Shown piece by piece: positions 45,778 through 54,736 of a stretch of 64,000 nt of DNA. The notes beneath the pieces were generated by a model. The model did not search any database. It had not been told where the DNA came from and was given only the letters and a program-made list of their open reading frames with translations. Source of the DNA: Caldisericales bacterium (GTDB lineage: Bacteria; Caldisericota; Caldisericia; JAAYUI01); the NCBI GenBank assembly GCA_012517765.1, contig JAAYUI010000003.1:62001-126000 (forward strand), written 5' to 3'. The translations under genes and the position numbers were made by a program. How positions within the stretch are numbered: position 1 is the first letter of the stretch; every line of letters begins with the position of its first letter.

Positions 45778-48324
45778 TTAGTACCAGAGCCTCACTATTG
45801 TTATTTCTTTTGTCTCGGAGGCCCATTTCACATCGCAATCGAAAGCTTCGGCAATTGCCCTGAAAGGCACAAACGTAGAGCTGTTCTTTATAAGTGGAGC
45901 GGCAGCAAGTGATTTCTTTACGCCATTTACCACCATCACCCTTGTACCAATTTGCATGATTATCTGTTTTTCGCCAAGAACAATCTCTATGCTTTTTGAT
46001 GCCTGATCATACTGGACTGTGGCACCAAGAGCTTCTGAGATGATCCTGATGGGCACCATTGTTGTTCCTCGCTCAATGAATGGGGGTACAGGGATTGGTT
46101 TTGTTGATCCATTGACAAGCATTGAGTTTGATCCAACCTGGAGCACAACTGTTGTTTTTCTGAAGTTTTCAAATTCGAATGTTTGTGAGGCCTTGTTGCC
46201 GGCTTTGTCCCACGCTTCAACTGTGATAGTGTTTTTGCCATATTTGCACTCAAGCTCGAACTCAAATCCTGCAGAGGTATTCTGGCTTTTGTCACCAATC
46301 AAGATTTTGGATGACTCGTTGACTTTCCCTTTTATTTTTATTGTTTTGGCCTCAATTATTTTTGGATCCAGAACCTCAATCTGCATTTCTGGTGGAACAG
46401 TGTCCAGCGTGACGGTTATTGTCTTGCGTGTGGAATTGCCGTTGGTGTCAGTCGCCACTATTGTTATGGCATTGTCGCCTTCCCCAAGCAGTATTTCAGC
46501 GGAAAATCTGCCGTTCTTACCTACTGTTGCATCTGTTTCTGCGACTTTCACCTTTGTGCCTGGTTCTGTTTGCCCCGTGATTTTTAATTTTGGATTGTTG
46601 AAAAGCAATGGAACGTTGTCGACTGTGAGTTCTGGTGGGGTTTCATCCCTTTTTACCTGTATGTCTTGCGAGAAAGAACCGAAATTTCCTGCCGCGATAT
46701 TGATTGTCAATTTTCCGGGTTTGTCTGGCGTGACATCGAAATTGGCCTTTCCAAGTTCGTTTGTGTACTGCGTCTCGAGGATGCCTCCGCCCATGACCTG
46801 GACCCTTGCCCTGTCAATTGGTTTGTTGTCATTTTTTGTTGTGACAGTGACTTCTATGTGGGCCGGTTTGCCAACTTCGAGTTTTTCCGGAGAGACTGAA
46901 ACAGTTGCATTGACCTGCGAGGTTGATTGCCTGCCTGATGCAAGATTGAATGCCACCCACCCATCCATATCGAGCATGAAAGCTCCATCCGGTCTGTATC
47001 TTTTTCTGACATCCTGTGGATCTGTTTCATTTACCGGTCCCCTGCCAGCAAAATCGGATTGGCCATAATGGTTCGCTCCGACGAGGCAGGTTATCCCGCA
47101 GACATCATTGGCAAAGATGTAGAACATTGTTTTTCCACCAAAATCGAGCTCCAGAGAGTCCCTGTAATCCAGCTTCCCATCCTCGTTTATATCAGGGAAC
47201 AGATAACAGCCGGCGTATGGGGAATTGTAGATGCACCCCATTCCCCATCCGGTTGTCTGGTCAGTGTAGTCAAAGAGATAGCCGGTTGCATAAGTGCCAT
47301 CGTCCCATCTTGTGCATGTCGTATTGTAAAAAGTTTTGTAATTTGTCTCCTCGAACCTTCTGGTTGACGGGTTCCAGTTTCTCACCCTGAATCCCGCTAT
47401 ATCATAGATTTCTTTGTTGGTTTCTTCCAGAGATCCGCTATTGTTGTAGTCAATGCCAAGATTTATGTAGTACCTGTCTCCCATGTCAACTATGTATTCA
47501 AGGTTTTTGCCGGTTAGGGGATCTCTGTCAAGCACAATATTTGGTTTGCTGTAGTAGAAATTTGCAAGCATTGTTGTGCCAACAGTCAACCTTGAGGCGG
47601 TGTAGCTACTGCACGTCTGGACGCCCTTTGAATTGCCCCTGATCAGTTTGCCATCTGAAGTTTGGACTGTGGCTGTGATGCCATAAATCCTGTTATCTGC
47701 GGCTGTCATTACAAAATCTGGATCGCCTGGCGTGTGAAAGACCCTTTTTTCCGGGTCTTCAATGTTGAAAATTGCGTAATCAATAAGTGGTGCTCTGACT
47801 TTGACAGTTGCAATTCCGGTCAGTTTCCTGTCAGGAGTGAACACCTGGATTTTGAATTCACCAATATCATTTGCACAGAAACCCTTGAAGATGTAGACTC
47901 CATCCCTTGCCATTGAAAAATCAATCTCAATTGGCTGAATGCCAAAAAGTGCCCTGTTGTTTATGTCTGTGCCATCATCATTGTGGAGATCCAGTCTTAC
48001 CCAATAGTATTGGTCAAGCGTTTCCGGGTGTGGGTCCTTGAAAAGATTGTTCCATACGTTTTTGTTTTCAATGGATCCACCTTGTGTGAGATCAATCGGT
48101 ATTCCCGAGGAATCAGTTACTTTTATGGTGAATGGTGTTGCCGTATCAACAAGCTCTGGCACAACGCCAGCCGTCAGAACGCTTGGTGTGGCAGTTACTA
48201 TCAATGAGGAAAGTGGTTGTAATGTTTTTTGCACTGAACCATTGATATTTTTATTTGTTGCTTGCACAAACGCTACGGGCATGACAAGGAGAAAGACAAG
48301 AACCAAAATCGAGGTTTTTTTCAT
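45778..48324 (-). CDS. Large secreted protein with Ig-like domains and C-terminal copper-amine-oxidase-N-like module
   Basis: The 848-residue product has a signal peptide (cleavage near residue 22, VQA), a large N-terminal region of unknown fold, a calcium-loop-like DINEDGKLDYRDSLELD, an invasin-like Ig domain (about 470-560), two glucodextranase-B-like repeats starting at TPPELTVDN and TVPPEMQIEV, and a C-terminal module with paired motifs TMVPIRIISEALGA and TFVPFRAIAEAFDC. Such modules are common at the ends of surface proteins in Firmicutes-like bacteria. It is probably a surface or extracellular structural protein. An AGGAGG site precedes the ATG. It diverges from the radical-SAM gene. 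Confidence 0.82.
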   Translation of the reverse strand: MKKTSILVLVFLLVMPVAFVQATNKNINGSVQKTLQPLSSLIVTATPSVLTAGVVPELVDTATPFTIKVTDSSGIPIDLTQGGSIENKNVWNNLFKDPHPETLDQYYWVRLDLHNDDGTDINNRALFGIQPIEIDFSMARDGVYIFKGFCANDIGEFKIQVFTPDRKLTGIATVKVRAPLIDYAIFNIEDPEKRVFHTPGDPDFVMTAADNRIYGITATVQTSDGKLIRGNSKGVQTCSSYTASRLTVGTTMLANFYYSKPNIVLDRDPLTGKNLEYIVDMGDRYYINLGIDYNNSGSLEETNKEIYDIAGFRVRNWNPSTRRFEETNYKTFYNTTCTRWDDGTYATGYLFDYTDQTTGWGMGCIYNSPYAGCYLFPDINEDGKLDYRDSLELDFGGKTMFYIFANDVCGITCLVGANHYGQSDFAGRGPVNETDPQDVRKRYRPDGAFMLDMDGWVAFNLASGRQSTSQVNATVSVSPEKLEVGKPAHIEVTVTTKNDNKPIDRARVQVMGGGILETQYTNELGKANFDVTPDKPGKLTINIAAGNFGSFSQDIQVKRDETPPELTVDNVPLLFNNPKLKITGQTEPGTKVKVAETDATVGKNGRFSAEILLGEGDNAITIVATDTNGNSTRKTITVTLDTVPPEMQIEVLDPKIIEAKTIKIKGKVNESSKILIGDKSQNTSAGFEFELECKYGKNTITVEAWDKAGNKASQTFEFENFRKTTVVLQVGSNSMLVNGSTKPIPVPPFIERGTTMVPIRIISEALGATVQYDQASKSIEIVLGEKQIIMQIGTRVMVVNGVKKSLAAAPLIKNSSTFVPFRAIAEAFDCDVKWASETKEITIVRLWY

Positions 48325-48404
48325 TTTTACCTCCTCTTATTTACTTGAAGATACGGTCTTTGGTGTTTTTTGGTTCAAAGAAGCAGCCATTTTGTTAAAA
48401 GGGC

Positions 48405-48433
48405 TTGCTTTGATATGAACATGATGTTAAAAT
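48405..48433 (+). promoter_or_regulatory. Radical-SAM gene promoter (candidate)
   Basis: TTGCTT (48405-48410), a 17-nt spacer and TAAAAT (48428-48433) form a plausible promoter. Transcription near 48441 would leave about 10 nt with GAAGGG before the ATG at 48451. On the other strand TTGAAC with a 19-nt spacer to TATCTT could serve the secreted-protein gene, but it is weaker. Confidence 0.45.
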
Positions 48434-48450
48434 CCTCAATTCGAAGGGTC

Positions 48451-49338
48451 ATGATTCAAGCATTGCAAAGAAGCGAGAGGGTTTTGAGGCTTTACGATCT
48501 TGCCTCGCCATGCCATCTTTGCCCCAGGAAATGCGGGGTAATGAGGAATAAAGGTGAGGTAGGGTACTGTCGTGCCCCTATGACTGTGAAAATATCCTCA
48601 ACCGGGCCACATCCTGGCGAGGAACCGCCAATTTCTGGAACAAAAGGCTCAGGGACTATTTTTTTTGCGTACTGTACAATGTCGTGCAAATTTTGCCAGA
48701 ACTACCCAATTTCCCAACTCCACAATGGTTATGAAATAACGGTTGAGAAGCTTTCCGAAATCATGCTGGAACAACAAAATCGGGGATGTCACAATGTCAA
48801 CCTTGTTACACCGAGTCACTATGCCCCACAAATTGCTGAAGCTATAGAAATGGCCAGAAATAGGGGGCTTTCAATACCAATAGTCTACAATTGTTCAGGA
48901 TATGAGTCGGTTGAGACAATAAAGCTCATGGATGGACTTGTAGACATCTATCTTCCAGATGCAAAATATGACTCGGACAATGAAGCACTGAGAAATTCTG
49001 GTGCAGTTAAATATGTTGAGAACAACAGGGCAGCTTTGGTTGAGATGTATAGACAGGTTGGTAATCTATTAATGGATGAAAACGGAATTGCCAGGAAAGG
49101 TCTTATAATAAGGCATCTGGTTCTCCCAGAAAGAAGGGCTGGAACTGAAGGGGTCCTGGAATGGATCGCAAAAAACATGCCCGACGTCCATCTGTCTCTT
49201 ATGAGCCAGTATTTTCCAGCGCACAGGGCTCTTTCAGAACCCGGGCTCGACAGAAATATAACAGAAGATGAATATCAAGAGGCAATCGATTGCCTTGAGG
49301 AGGTGGGAATAACAAATGGTTGGACCCAGCCGTTTTAA
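48451..49338 (+). CDS. Radical SAM protein, PflA-like activating-enzyme family
   Basis: The product (about 295 residues) has the radical-SAM cluster motif CTMSCKFCQN and an N-terminal zinc- or cluster-like CHLCPRKCGV plus a further Cys in GEVGYCRAP. This layout is that of uncharacterised PflA-like proteins, which may activate glycyl-radical enzymes or have other targets. No glycyl-radical enzyme gene is nearby. The ATG at 48451 was chosen from the promoter position and GAAGGG site; an upstream ATG at 48415 would add 12 residues. It sits between two secreted proteins and overlaps the next gene by 23 nt. Confidence 0.85.
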   Translation: MIQALQRSERVLRLYDLASPCHLCPRKCGVMRNKGEVGYCRAPMTVKISSTGPHPGEEPPISGTKGSGTIFFAYCTMSCKFCQNYPISQLHNGYEITVEKLSEIMLEQQNRGCHNVNLVTPSHYAPQIAEAIEMARNRGLSIPIVYNCSGYESVETIKLMDGLVDIYLPDAKYDSDNEALRNSGAVKYVENNRAALVEMYRQVGNLLMDENGIARKGLIIRHLVLPERRAGTEGVLEWIAKNMPDVHLSLMSQYFPAHRALSEPGLDRNITEDEYQEAIDCLEEVGITNGWTQPF

Positions 49339-51310
49339 GTTTTTCCTCCTCTACATTGTTCTACTTTCAGTCATTGCCGCATCAGGGGCCAATGCTGCAT
49401 CCAATGAGTGGTTTACATTCAAGGGTGGTTATCTCAGAAGCTCATATACCCAGGTTTATGTTGAGCCGGAGGTCCAGAAAGTAAGCTGGAAGTTTAATTC
49501 TGGCTCATCCATATCCTGCTCGCCAGTCACAACGAAGAACTCAGTTTATGATTGTACTGAAAATGGTTATGTGTACTGCATAGATGCCAATGATGGGACA
49601 AAAAACTGGGAATTTCCTAACAATTCCGTCAAGGATTACGTCGATGATGATGGTAACAGGCCATGGCCAAATGGTGCAATAGATTTTCAGAGAGCAAGGC
49701 TCACGACACCTGTTACAGTTTTTGACAACAGGGTCTATCTTCCCTATGGCCAGATGCTTGTCGTGCTGAATGCCGATTCAGGAAAGTTTCTTTTCAGGGT
49801 TGATCTTTCCGGACCCGGCCACAGGGCAAACATTACAACATCTCCTTTGGTGTCAAAACTCCACAAGGTCATTATTGTTGGTGCAAGCAATGGCTGGCTT
49901 TACGGTTTTGACATTGAAGGCAGGGAGCCTCAGATAAGATGGAGAATGCCTGAACCTTCAGGTACTGGGGACCAGATAGAAAGCAGCCCCGTCCTCCTTG
50001 GCAACAATGTCTATTTTGGTTCAAATTCAAGGAATTTCTATTGTGTTGAATTAAAGATACCAGCTTCCGAAAAAGGACTAAGGGCACAGGACACACCCGA
50101 AGTGAAATGGGTCACCAAGCTCGATGGCCCTGTTTCGAGTTCTCCTGCTTCGACTGGTTCAAGTGTGAGTACCGCAAAAATAATCATCTGCTCGGAAACT
50201 GGAAAGATGTATGCCATATCTGCAGCATCTGGATCAGTCATCTGGACTTACAATGCTGGTGGGAAAATTGATGGTTCACCGGCAATTTCAGGCAATGGAA
50301 GGATTGTTTTTGCTTCGGCAAGAAAGATCATCTGCCTGGATGAAAACGGCAAACTTGTCTGGGACACCCTGACAACAAAAGAGTCGATATCGACACCGTC
50401 CATTGGGAAGGATTATGTATATGTTACCTCGCTTGATGGCAAGGTCTATGTTTTCAGCTTGTCAAATGGTGCCCAGCTGTCAGTCAAGAGAACCAGCACA
50501 GCAATAAGATCATCACCAGCAATAGCCTATGGCAAGCTCTTCTTTGGTGGTGACGATGGGAATATCTACTCACTGGAACATGGCGAAGATCCGCCAACCC
50601 TTGCTGTTTCAAAATCAAACTTTTCTTACCAGAACGTAACGCCCAACTCAAAGATTGACAGCAATGACGATCTTTGGGTTGAAAATGTAGGCGGTGGCGA
50701 TTTAGATATTGAAATATCATCATCAAGGTCATGGATAACAGTGAATCCGGACAAATTGACCCTTCAGAGCGGAAAATCCCGAACGATCCAAATGATGATA
50801 AATACACAAGGTCTTTCTCCCGGTAGATATTCGGCAATCATCAAGGTTATTTCAAACGGCGGTTCGGTTTCAATAACCGTAGACCTCAATATTGTGCCAG
50901 TCCAGGACACAATCATTGTTCTGACAGTTGACTCCATAAATGCTCTTGTGAATGGTTCCTTCAAGAAAATTGACGCCAAGCCATACAAACTCCAAAGTGG
51001 CACGATAATGGTGCCATTAAGGTTTGTTGCCGAATCCTTTGAGTGCCAGGTTGTTTGGGACCAACCAACAAAGACGGTAACCATAATTTATAATCGTCGC
51101 GGAATAACCGTTTATGTCACCATTGGAAGCAAGACGGCCTTTATTGAATACCGTCGCGGTGGCGGAAAAATCCCGATCCTGATGAAAGACCCGCCAGTTA
51201 TTGTTGGTGGAAAAACATTTGTGCCAGTACAATTCATGGCGCAGGCATTTGATGCCAGATGGGTGATGATTTCTGCCAATCAGATAAAGATAACGATCAA
51301 GGGTTCGTAA
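49316..51310 (+). CDS. Secreted PQQ-type beta-propeller protein with copper-amine-oxidase-N-like module
   Basis: The 664-residue product has a signal peptide (cleavage near ANA, residue 28), a beta-propeller of PQQ/BamB-like blades (about 30-420; repeated patterns such as VYCIDANDGTKNWEF and MYAISAASGSVIWTY), a BACON/Ig-like domain (about 430-540; SRSWITVNPDKLTLQSGKS) and a C-terminal module with IMVPLRFVAESFEC and TFVPVQFMAQAFDA. The same C-terminal module closes the secreted protein on the other side of the radical-SAM gene. It is probably a surface-bound binding or sensing protein; no enzymatic function is evident. It converges on tatD with a 14-nt overlap. Confidence 0.82.
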   Translation: MVGPSRFKFFLLYIVLLSVIAASGANAASNEWFTFKGGYLRSSYTQVYVEPEVQKVSWKFNSGSSISCSPVTTKNSVYDCTENGYVYCIDANDGTKNWEFPNNSVKDYVDDDGNRPWPNGAIDFQRARLTTPVTVFDNRVYLPYGQMLVVLNADSGKFLFRVDLSGPGHRANITTSPLVSKLHKVIIVGASNGWLYGFDIEGREPQIRWRMPEPSGTGDQIESSPVLLGNNVYFGSNSRNFYCVELKIPASEKGLRAQDTPEVKWVTKLDGPVSSSPASTGSSVSTAKIIICSETGKMYAISAASGSVIWTYNAGGKIDGSPAISGNGRIVFASARKIICLDENGKLVWDTLTTKESISTPSIGKDYVYVTSLDGKVYVFSLSNGAQLSVKRTSTAIRSSPAIAYGKLFFGGDDGNIYSLEHGEDPPTLAVSKSNFSYQNVTPNSKIDSNDDLWVENVGGGDLDIEISSSRSWITVNPDKLTLQSGKSRTIQMMINTQGLSPGRYSAIIKVISNGGSVSITVDLNIVPVQDTIIVLTVDSINALVNGSFKKIDAKPYKLQSGTIMVPLRFVAESFECQVVWDQPTKTVTIIYNRRGITVYVTIGSKTAFIEYRRGGGKIPILMKDPPVIVGGKTFVPVQFMAQAFDARWVMISANQIKITIKGS

Positions 51311-52067
51311 TAGAAAAAAACCTCCTTGCGTTTGCCGTTGTAATTCCAGCCATTTTCTCCACTGAACATTCCCTTATATTTGCCAGCTTTATCAGGGTAT
51401 GCCTTATGTAGGATGGCTCATTTCTTCTGCCCCTTAAAGGAACAGGAGAAAGATAGGGACAATCTGTCTCAACCATGATGAGGTCTTCTGGTGCAATGGC
51501 GGCCGCCATCTCGAGGCGCTCGTTTCTTGGATATGTCAGCGGCCCTCCAAAAGAAAGATGGTAGCCTTTTTCAAAGGCCCATTCCGCCATTAGGGTGTCC
51601 CCTGAAAAACAATGCAAGACAACCAACTCTGGCGAATGCTCTTCAAGTATTCTCATTACATCACCCTGGGCGTCCCTGCTATGTATTACTATTGGCTTCC
51701 CAAGATTTTTTGCTATCTCGATCTGCTCCGAAAATACCTCTCGCTGGGTTTGCCTGTCCGAGAGGTCGCGGTAGTAGTCAAGTCCGATCTCTCCAATGGC
51801 AACAACCTTTTCCCTGTCTGATAGCTCGATGATCCAGTTTTTGATCTCGGAGCCCCACTTTTTGGCTTCATGCGGGTGGATGCCAACTGTGGCGAAAATC
51901 TCCCTGTTGTTTTGTGCCAGGGACACTGATCTTGACGATGATTCAAGATCAAATCCAACGTTTATTATCTGGCAAATATCGCCCTCTTTTGCCCTTTTAA
52001 GCACCCTTTCAAACTCGCCTTTGAAATCTGGGAGGTCGAGATGGGCGTGAGTATCAATGATCTCCAT
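51297..52067 (-). CDS. tatD: TatD-family metal-dependent deoxyribonuclease
   Basis: The 256-residue amidohydrolase-fold protein shows all metal-binding motifs of TatD nucleases: DTHAHLD at the N-terminus, GEIGLDYYRD, VIHSRDA, LHCFSGD and ETDCPYLSP. Members are 3'-5' DNA exonucleases with roles in DNA repair or turnover. Its ATG overlaps the metG stop by one base (TAATG). The metG-tatD pair is common in Firmicutes and related bacteria. Confidence 0.95.
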   Translation of the reverse strand: MEIIDTHAHLDLPDFKGEFERVLKRAKEGDICQIINVGFDLESSSRSVSLAQNNREIFATVGIHPHEAKKWGSEIKNWIIELSDREKVVAIGEIGLDYYRDLSDRQTQREVFSEQIEIAKNLGKPIVIHSRDAQGDVMRILEEHSPELVVLHCFSGDTLMAEWAFEKGYHLSFGGPLTYPRNERLEMAAAIAPEDLIMVETDCPYLSPVPLRGRRNEPSYIRHTLIKLANIRECSVEKMAGITTANARRFFSITNP

Positions 52068-53992
52068 TATTTGACCATGGAACCTGGAACCACCGGACCT
52101 TCTGGAGACAGGACAAAAACATTCCCTGTTGCAGTGTCGGTTGCGGCAAGGAGCATCCCCTGGGAAATTATGCCGCGCAATTTTGCAGGCTTCAGGTTTG
52201 CAACAACTACAATTGTTTTTCCGATCAAGTCTTCCGGTTTGTAGAATTTTGCTATTCCTGCAGCAATTGTTCTCTGTTCTGTGCCAATGTCGATTGTCAG
52301 CTTCAAGAGCTTGTCGGCACCCTCAACCTTTTCAGCGTTAAGGATTTTTGCCACCCTGAATTTGAATTTCTGGAAGTCTTCAATAGCCATCAGTTCTTCG
52401 TCCTGCTGCACAGATTCGACTTTTTGTGGCTCTGCAGGTTTTTCGGCAGGCAAGTTTTGCTTTTTCTGTATCCTTGGGAACATCACATCGGCCTTGTTTG
52501 TAGTTGTTCCTGGTTTGAGCTGGCCAAGGGCGAGGCCTGCTATTGCTGGGGGAGTGTCCAGGCCAACTGCATTTGCGAGTATTTTTGCGGTGTTGAAGAC
52601 AAAAGGATTCACAAGCGCTGAAATTACCCTTATTCCATCGGTGAGTGTGTAGTGGAGATCAGCAAGTTCTTCTTTTTTGCCCTGTTTGACAAGCTCCCAG
52701 GGCTTTTTGACTTCAATGAGTGTATTGAGCGTGTTTATGAAGCTCCAGATTGCCTCAAGTGCCTGACCGAACCTGAATTCTTCCATGCGCTCGGTGAAAA
52801 TTTTCATTGTTTCTTCAAATTTTTCGGTTACCTCTGGCAAAACTTTTCCATCTGGCACGATGCCTTCAAAGTTTTTCTGGAGCATCTGCTGTGACCTGTT
52901 CAAGAGGTTACCAAGGTCATTTGCAAGGTCGGAATTGTATCTGCCCTCGAAATTTGTCCTTGAAAAATCACCGTCTTCACCAAATGGGAGTTCCCTGAAC
53001 AGGAAGTATCTGAAAGCATCTTGCGCCAGCTCCTCCTTGCAACCTGAGACTGCAACAAGATTTTCAACTTCAATATGTGGTTTGACAAAATTCCCAAGCG
53101 ATTTGCTCATTTTTTTGCCATCGCATGTCCACCAGCCGTGAGCAAAAATGTGCTTTGGCAGTGGAAGGCCAAGTGCCATAAGCATTGCCGGCCATATTAT
53201 GCAGTGGAACCTTATGATGTCTTTCCCTACGAGGTGAATATCGGCTGGCCAGATGTTTTTGAAGTTCTCAGGGTTTGACTCAAATCCTGCGGCCGTTATG
53301 TAGTTTATCAGAGCATCGGCCCAGACATAAACTACATGTTTTTCATCAAATGGTGCCTTTATGCCCCAATCCACACCTGTTCTTGTGAACGAGACATCAC
53401 GCAATCCTTCCTTGATGACGGAGTAGACCTCGTTAAATCTTGCTTTTGGCATTACAAAATCAGGGTTCTCGTCGTAATGCTTCAGGAGCTTGTCCCTGTG
53501 GCTGGTCAGTTTGAAGAAGTAGTTTTCTTCAGATATTTTCTCGACTAGTCTGCCGCAGTCAGGACATTTTCCATCGACAAGGTCGCTCTCGAGAAAATAT
53601 GTTTCGCATGGCACGCAATACCAGCCCTCATAACTCCCCTTGTAAACATCGCCCTGGTCGTAAAGTTGCTGGATTGCTTTTTTAACGGCAGCAGCGTGCC
53701 TGGGTTGAGTTGTCCTTATGAAATCATCAAACGAGAGGCCAAACTTTTTGAAATAGTCCTCCCATTGTACTGCAAGCTGGTCAACAAATTGCTGTGTTGT
53801 GAGCCCTTTTTCTTTTGCGGCCCTTTCAATCTTTACGGCGTTTTCATCGGTGCCAGTGAGAAACATGACTTCGCGTCCCATCGACTTCCTGTACCTTGCG
53901 ATAATGTCTGCGGCCATCGTTGTGTAAACATGTCCGATGTGCGGATTGTCGTTGATATAGTAAATGGGCGTTGTCACATAATACTTCTTCAT
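52067..53992 (-). CDS. metG: Methionine-tRNA ligase with C-terminal tRNA-binding domain
   Basis: This 641-residue class I enzyme has the HIGH motif as HIGH (NDNPHIGHVYTTM), four zinc-ligand cysteines (CVPCETYF...GKCPDCG), KMSKS as GKKMSKSLGN, an anticodon-binding helical domain and an EMAP-II-like OB domain at the C-terminus (about 535-641; FRVAKILNAEKVEGADKLLKL). The start has a GGAGGTGCAAG site. The leader is about 26 nt, far too short for a T-box. It forms an operon with tatD. Confidence 0.98.
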   Translation of the reverse strand: MKKYYVTTPIYYINDNPHIGHVYTTMAADIIARYRKSMGREVMFLTGTDENAVKIERAAKEKGLTTQQFVDQLAVQWEDYFKKFGLSFDDFIRTTQPRHAAAVKKAIQQLYDQGDVYKGSYEGWYCVPCETYFLESDLVDGKCPDCGRLVEKISEENYFFKLTSHRDKLLKHYDENPDFVMPKARFNEVYSVIKEGLRDVSFTRTGVDWGIKAPFDEKHVVYVWADALINYITAAGFESNPENFKNIWPADIHLVGKDIIRFHCIIWPAMLMALGLPLPKHIFAHGWWTCDGKKMSKSLGNFVKPHIEVENLVAVSGCKEELAQDAFRYFLFRELPFGEDGDFSRTNFEGRYNSDLANDLGNLLNRSQQMLQKNFEGIVPDGKVLPEVTEKFEETMKIFTERMEEFRFGQALEAIWSFINTLNTLIEVKKPWELVKQGKKEELADLHYTLTDGIRVISALVNPFVFNTAKILANAVGLDTPPAIAGLALGQLKPGTTTNKADVMFPRIQKKQNLPAEKPAEPQKVESVQQDEELMAIEDFQKFKFRVAKILNAEKVEGADKLLKLTIDIGTEQRTIAAGIAKFYKPEDLIGKTIVVVANLKPAKLRGIISQGMLLAATDTATGNVFVLSPEGPVVPGSMVK

Positions 53993-54024
53993 CTTGCACC
54001 TCCAAAAAATTTGATATTCATGTC

Positions 54025-54052
54025 ATTTTATCGAAATTGAGGTGTTTTTCAA
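54025..54052 (-). promoter_or_regulatory. metG-tatD promoter
   Basis: On the minus strand the -35 box is TTGAAA (54052-54047), the spacer is 16 nt and the -10 box is TAAAAT (54030-54025). A short leader with GGAGG follows before metG. The promoter begins 5 nt after the stop of the DJ-1/PfpI gene, so metG is transcribed independently. Confidence 0.75.
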
Positions 54053-54056
54053 CGTT

Positions 54057-54629
54057 TTATTGCAGATTGCCACTCTCATGTTCCATCCATTCGTTTGCGG
54101 TCCAGTTTGCCGTCTCTTCACCCAAAAAATGCTTTACTATGTGCAATGCCCCATCAATCCCTGCAGTGACGCCTGCAGTTGTGATTATTCTACCGCTATC
54201 GACAAAACGCCTGCCAGTGGCCACATTGCATCTGGGGGCGGCTTTCCTCAAATCCTCTATACCCCAATGATGGGTTGTTGCCTCAATGCCATCAAGCAAA
54301 CCGGCGTCTGCAAGCAAGAATGCGCCATAGCAAACAGACATTGTTATTTCCGACATCAAACTTGCCTTCTTCAGCCATTCCCGCCCGGCTTTTCCAACGG
54401 ATTTCATGTTTCCGCCCGGCACCACAAGGATTTCTGCATGAGGAGCATTGTCTGTCGAGTAATCGGGGGTGATTGTTATTCCACCCATTGTTTTCAGAGG
54501 ATTTTGTGATTCAGAAACTGTGACCACCTTGAACGCCTTGCCTTCGCCGGCAATTATAAACACCTCTGCGGGTCCTGCAAAATCCATCAATTCAACGCCA
54601 TCAAACAGCAAAATTGCTATAGTTTTCAT
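54057..54629 (-). CDS. DJ-1/PfpI family protein (class I glutamine amidotransferase-like)
   Basis: The 190-residue product begins with AILLFDGVELMDFAGPAEVF and carries the nucleophile-elbow Cys in SVCYGAFLLADAGLLDG, followed by TTHHWG. This is the DJ-1/PfpI family, close to isonitrile-hydratase/ThiJ-like members; substrates vary (chaperone, protease, hydratase, deglycase claims) and cannot be assigned here. The ATG at 54629 fits the domain start. No ribosome site is visible; TATCCT lies 9 nt upstream, so a leaderless message is possible but its -35 box is poor. Confidence 0.88.
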   Translation of the reverse strand: MKTIAILLFDGVELMDFAGPAEVFIIAGEGKAFKVVTVSESQNPLKTMGGITITPDYSTDNAPHAEILVVPGGNMKSVGKAGREWLKKASLMSEITMSVCYGAFLLADAGLLDGIEATTHHWGIEDLRKAAPRCNVATGRRFVDSGRIITTAGVTAGIDGALHIVKHFLGEETANWTANEWMEHESGNLQ

Positions 54630-54736
54630 TGTCTTATAAGGATAGCAGAATTGTGTTCCAGGAAAACATGATTGCTGGGATAAAACCAATCAGCCCCCGA
54701 TTTGTGGTGCCAACCCTGCTCGTTAATCTTTTATCC

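Noticed and set aside
46019-47068. Plus-strand open frame of 349 codons opposite the large secreted protein
   Set aside because: Serine-, threonine- and valine-rich, low-complexity mirror of the real gene, with no ribosome site or recognisable domain.
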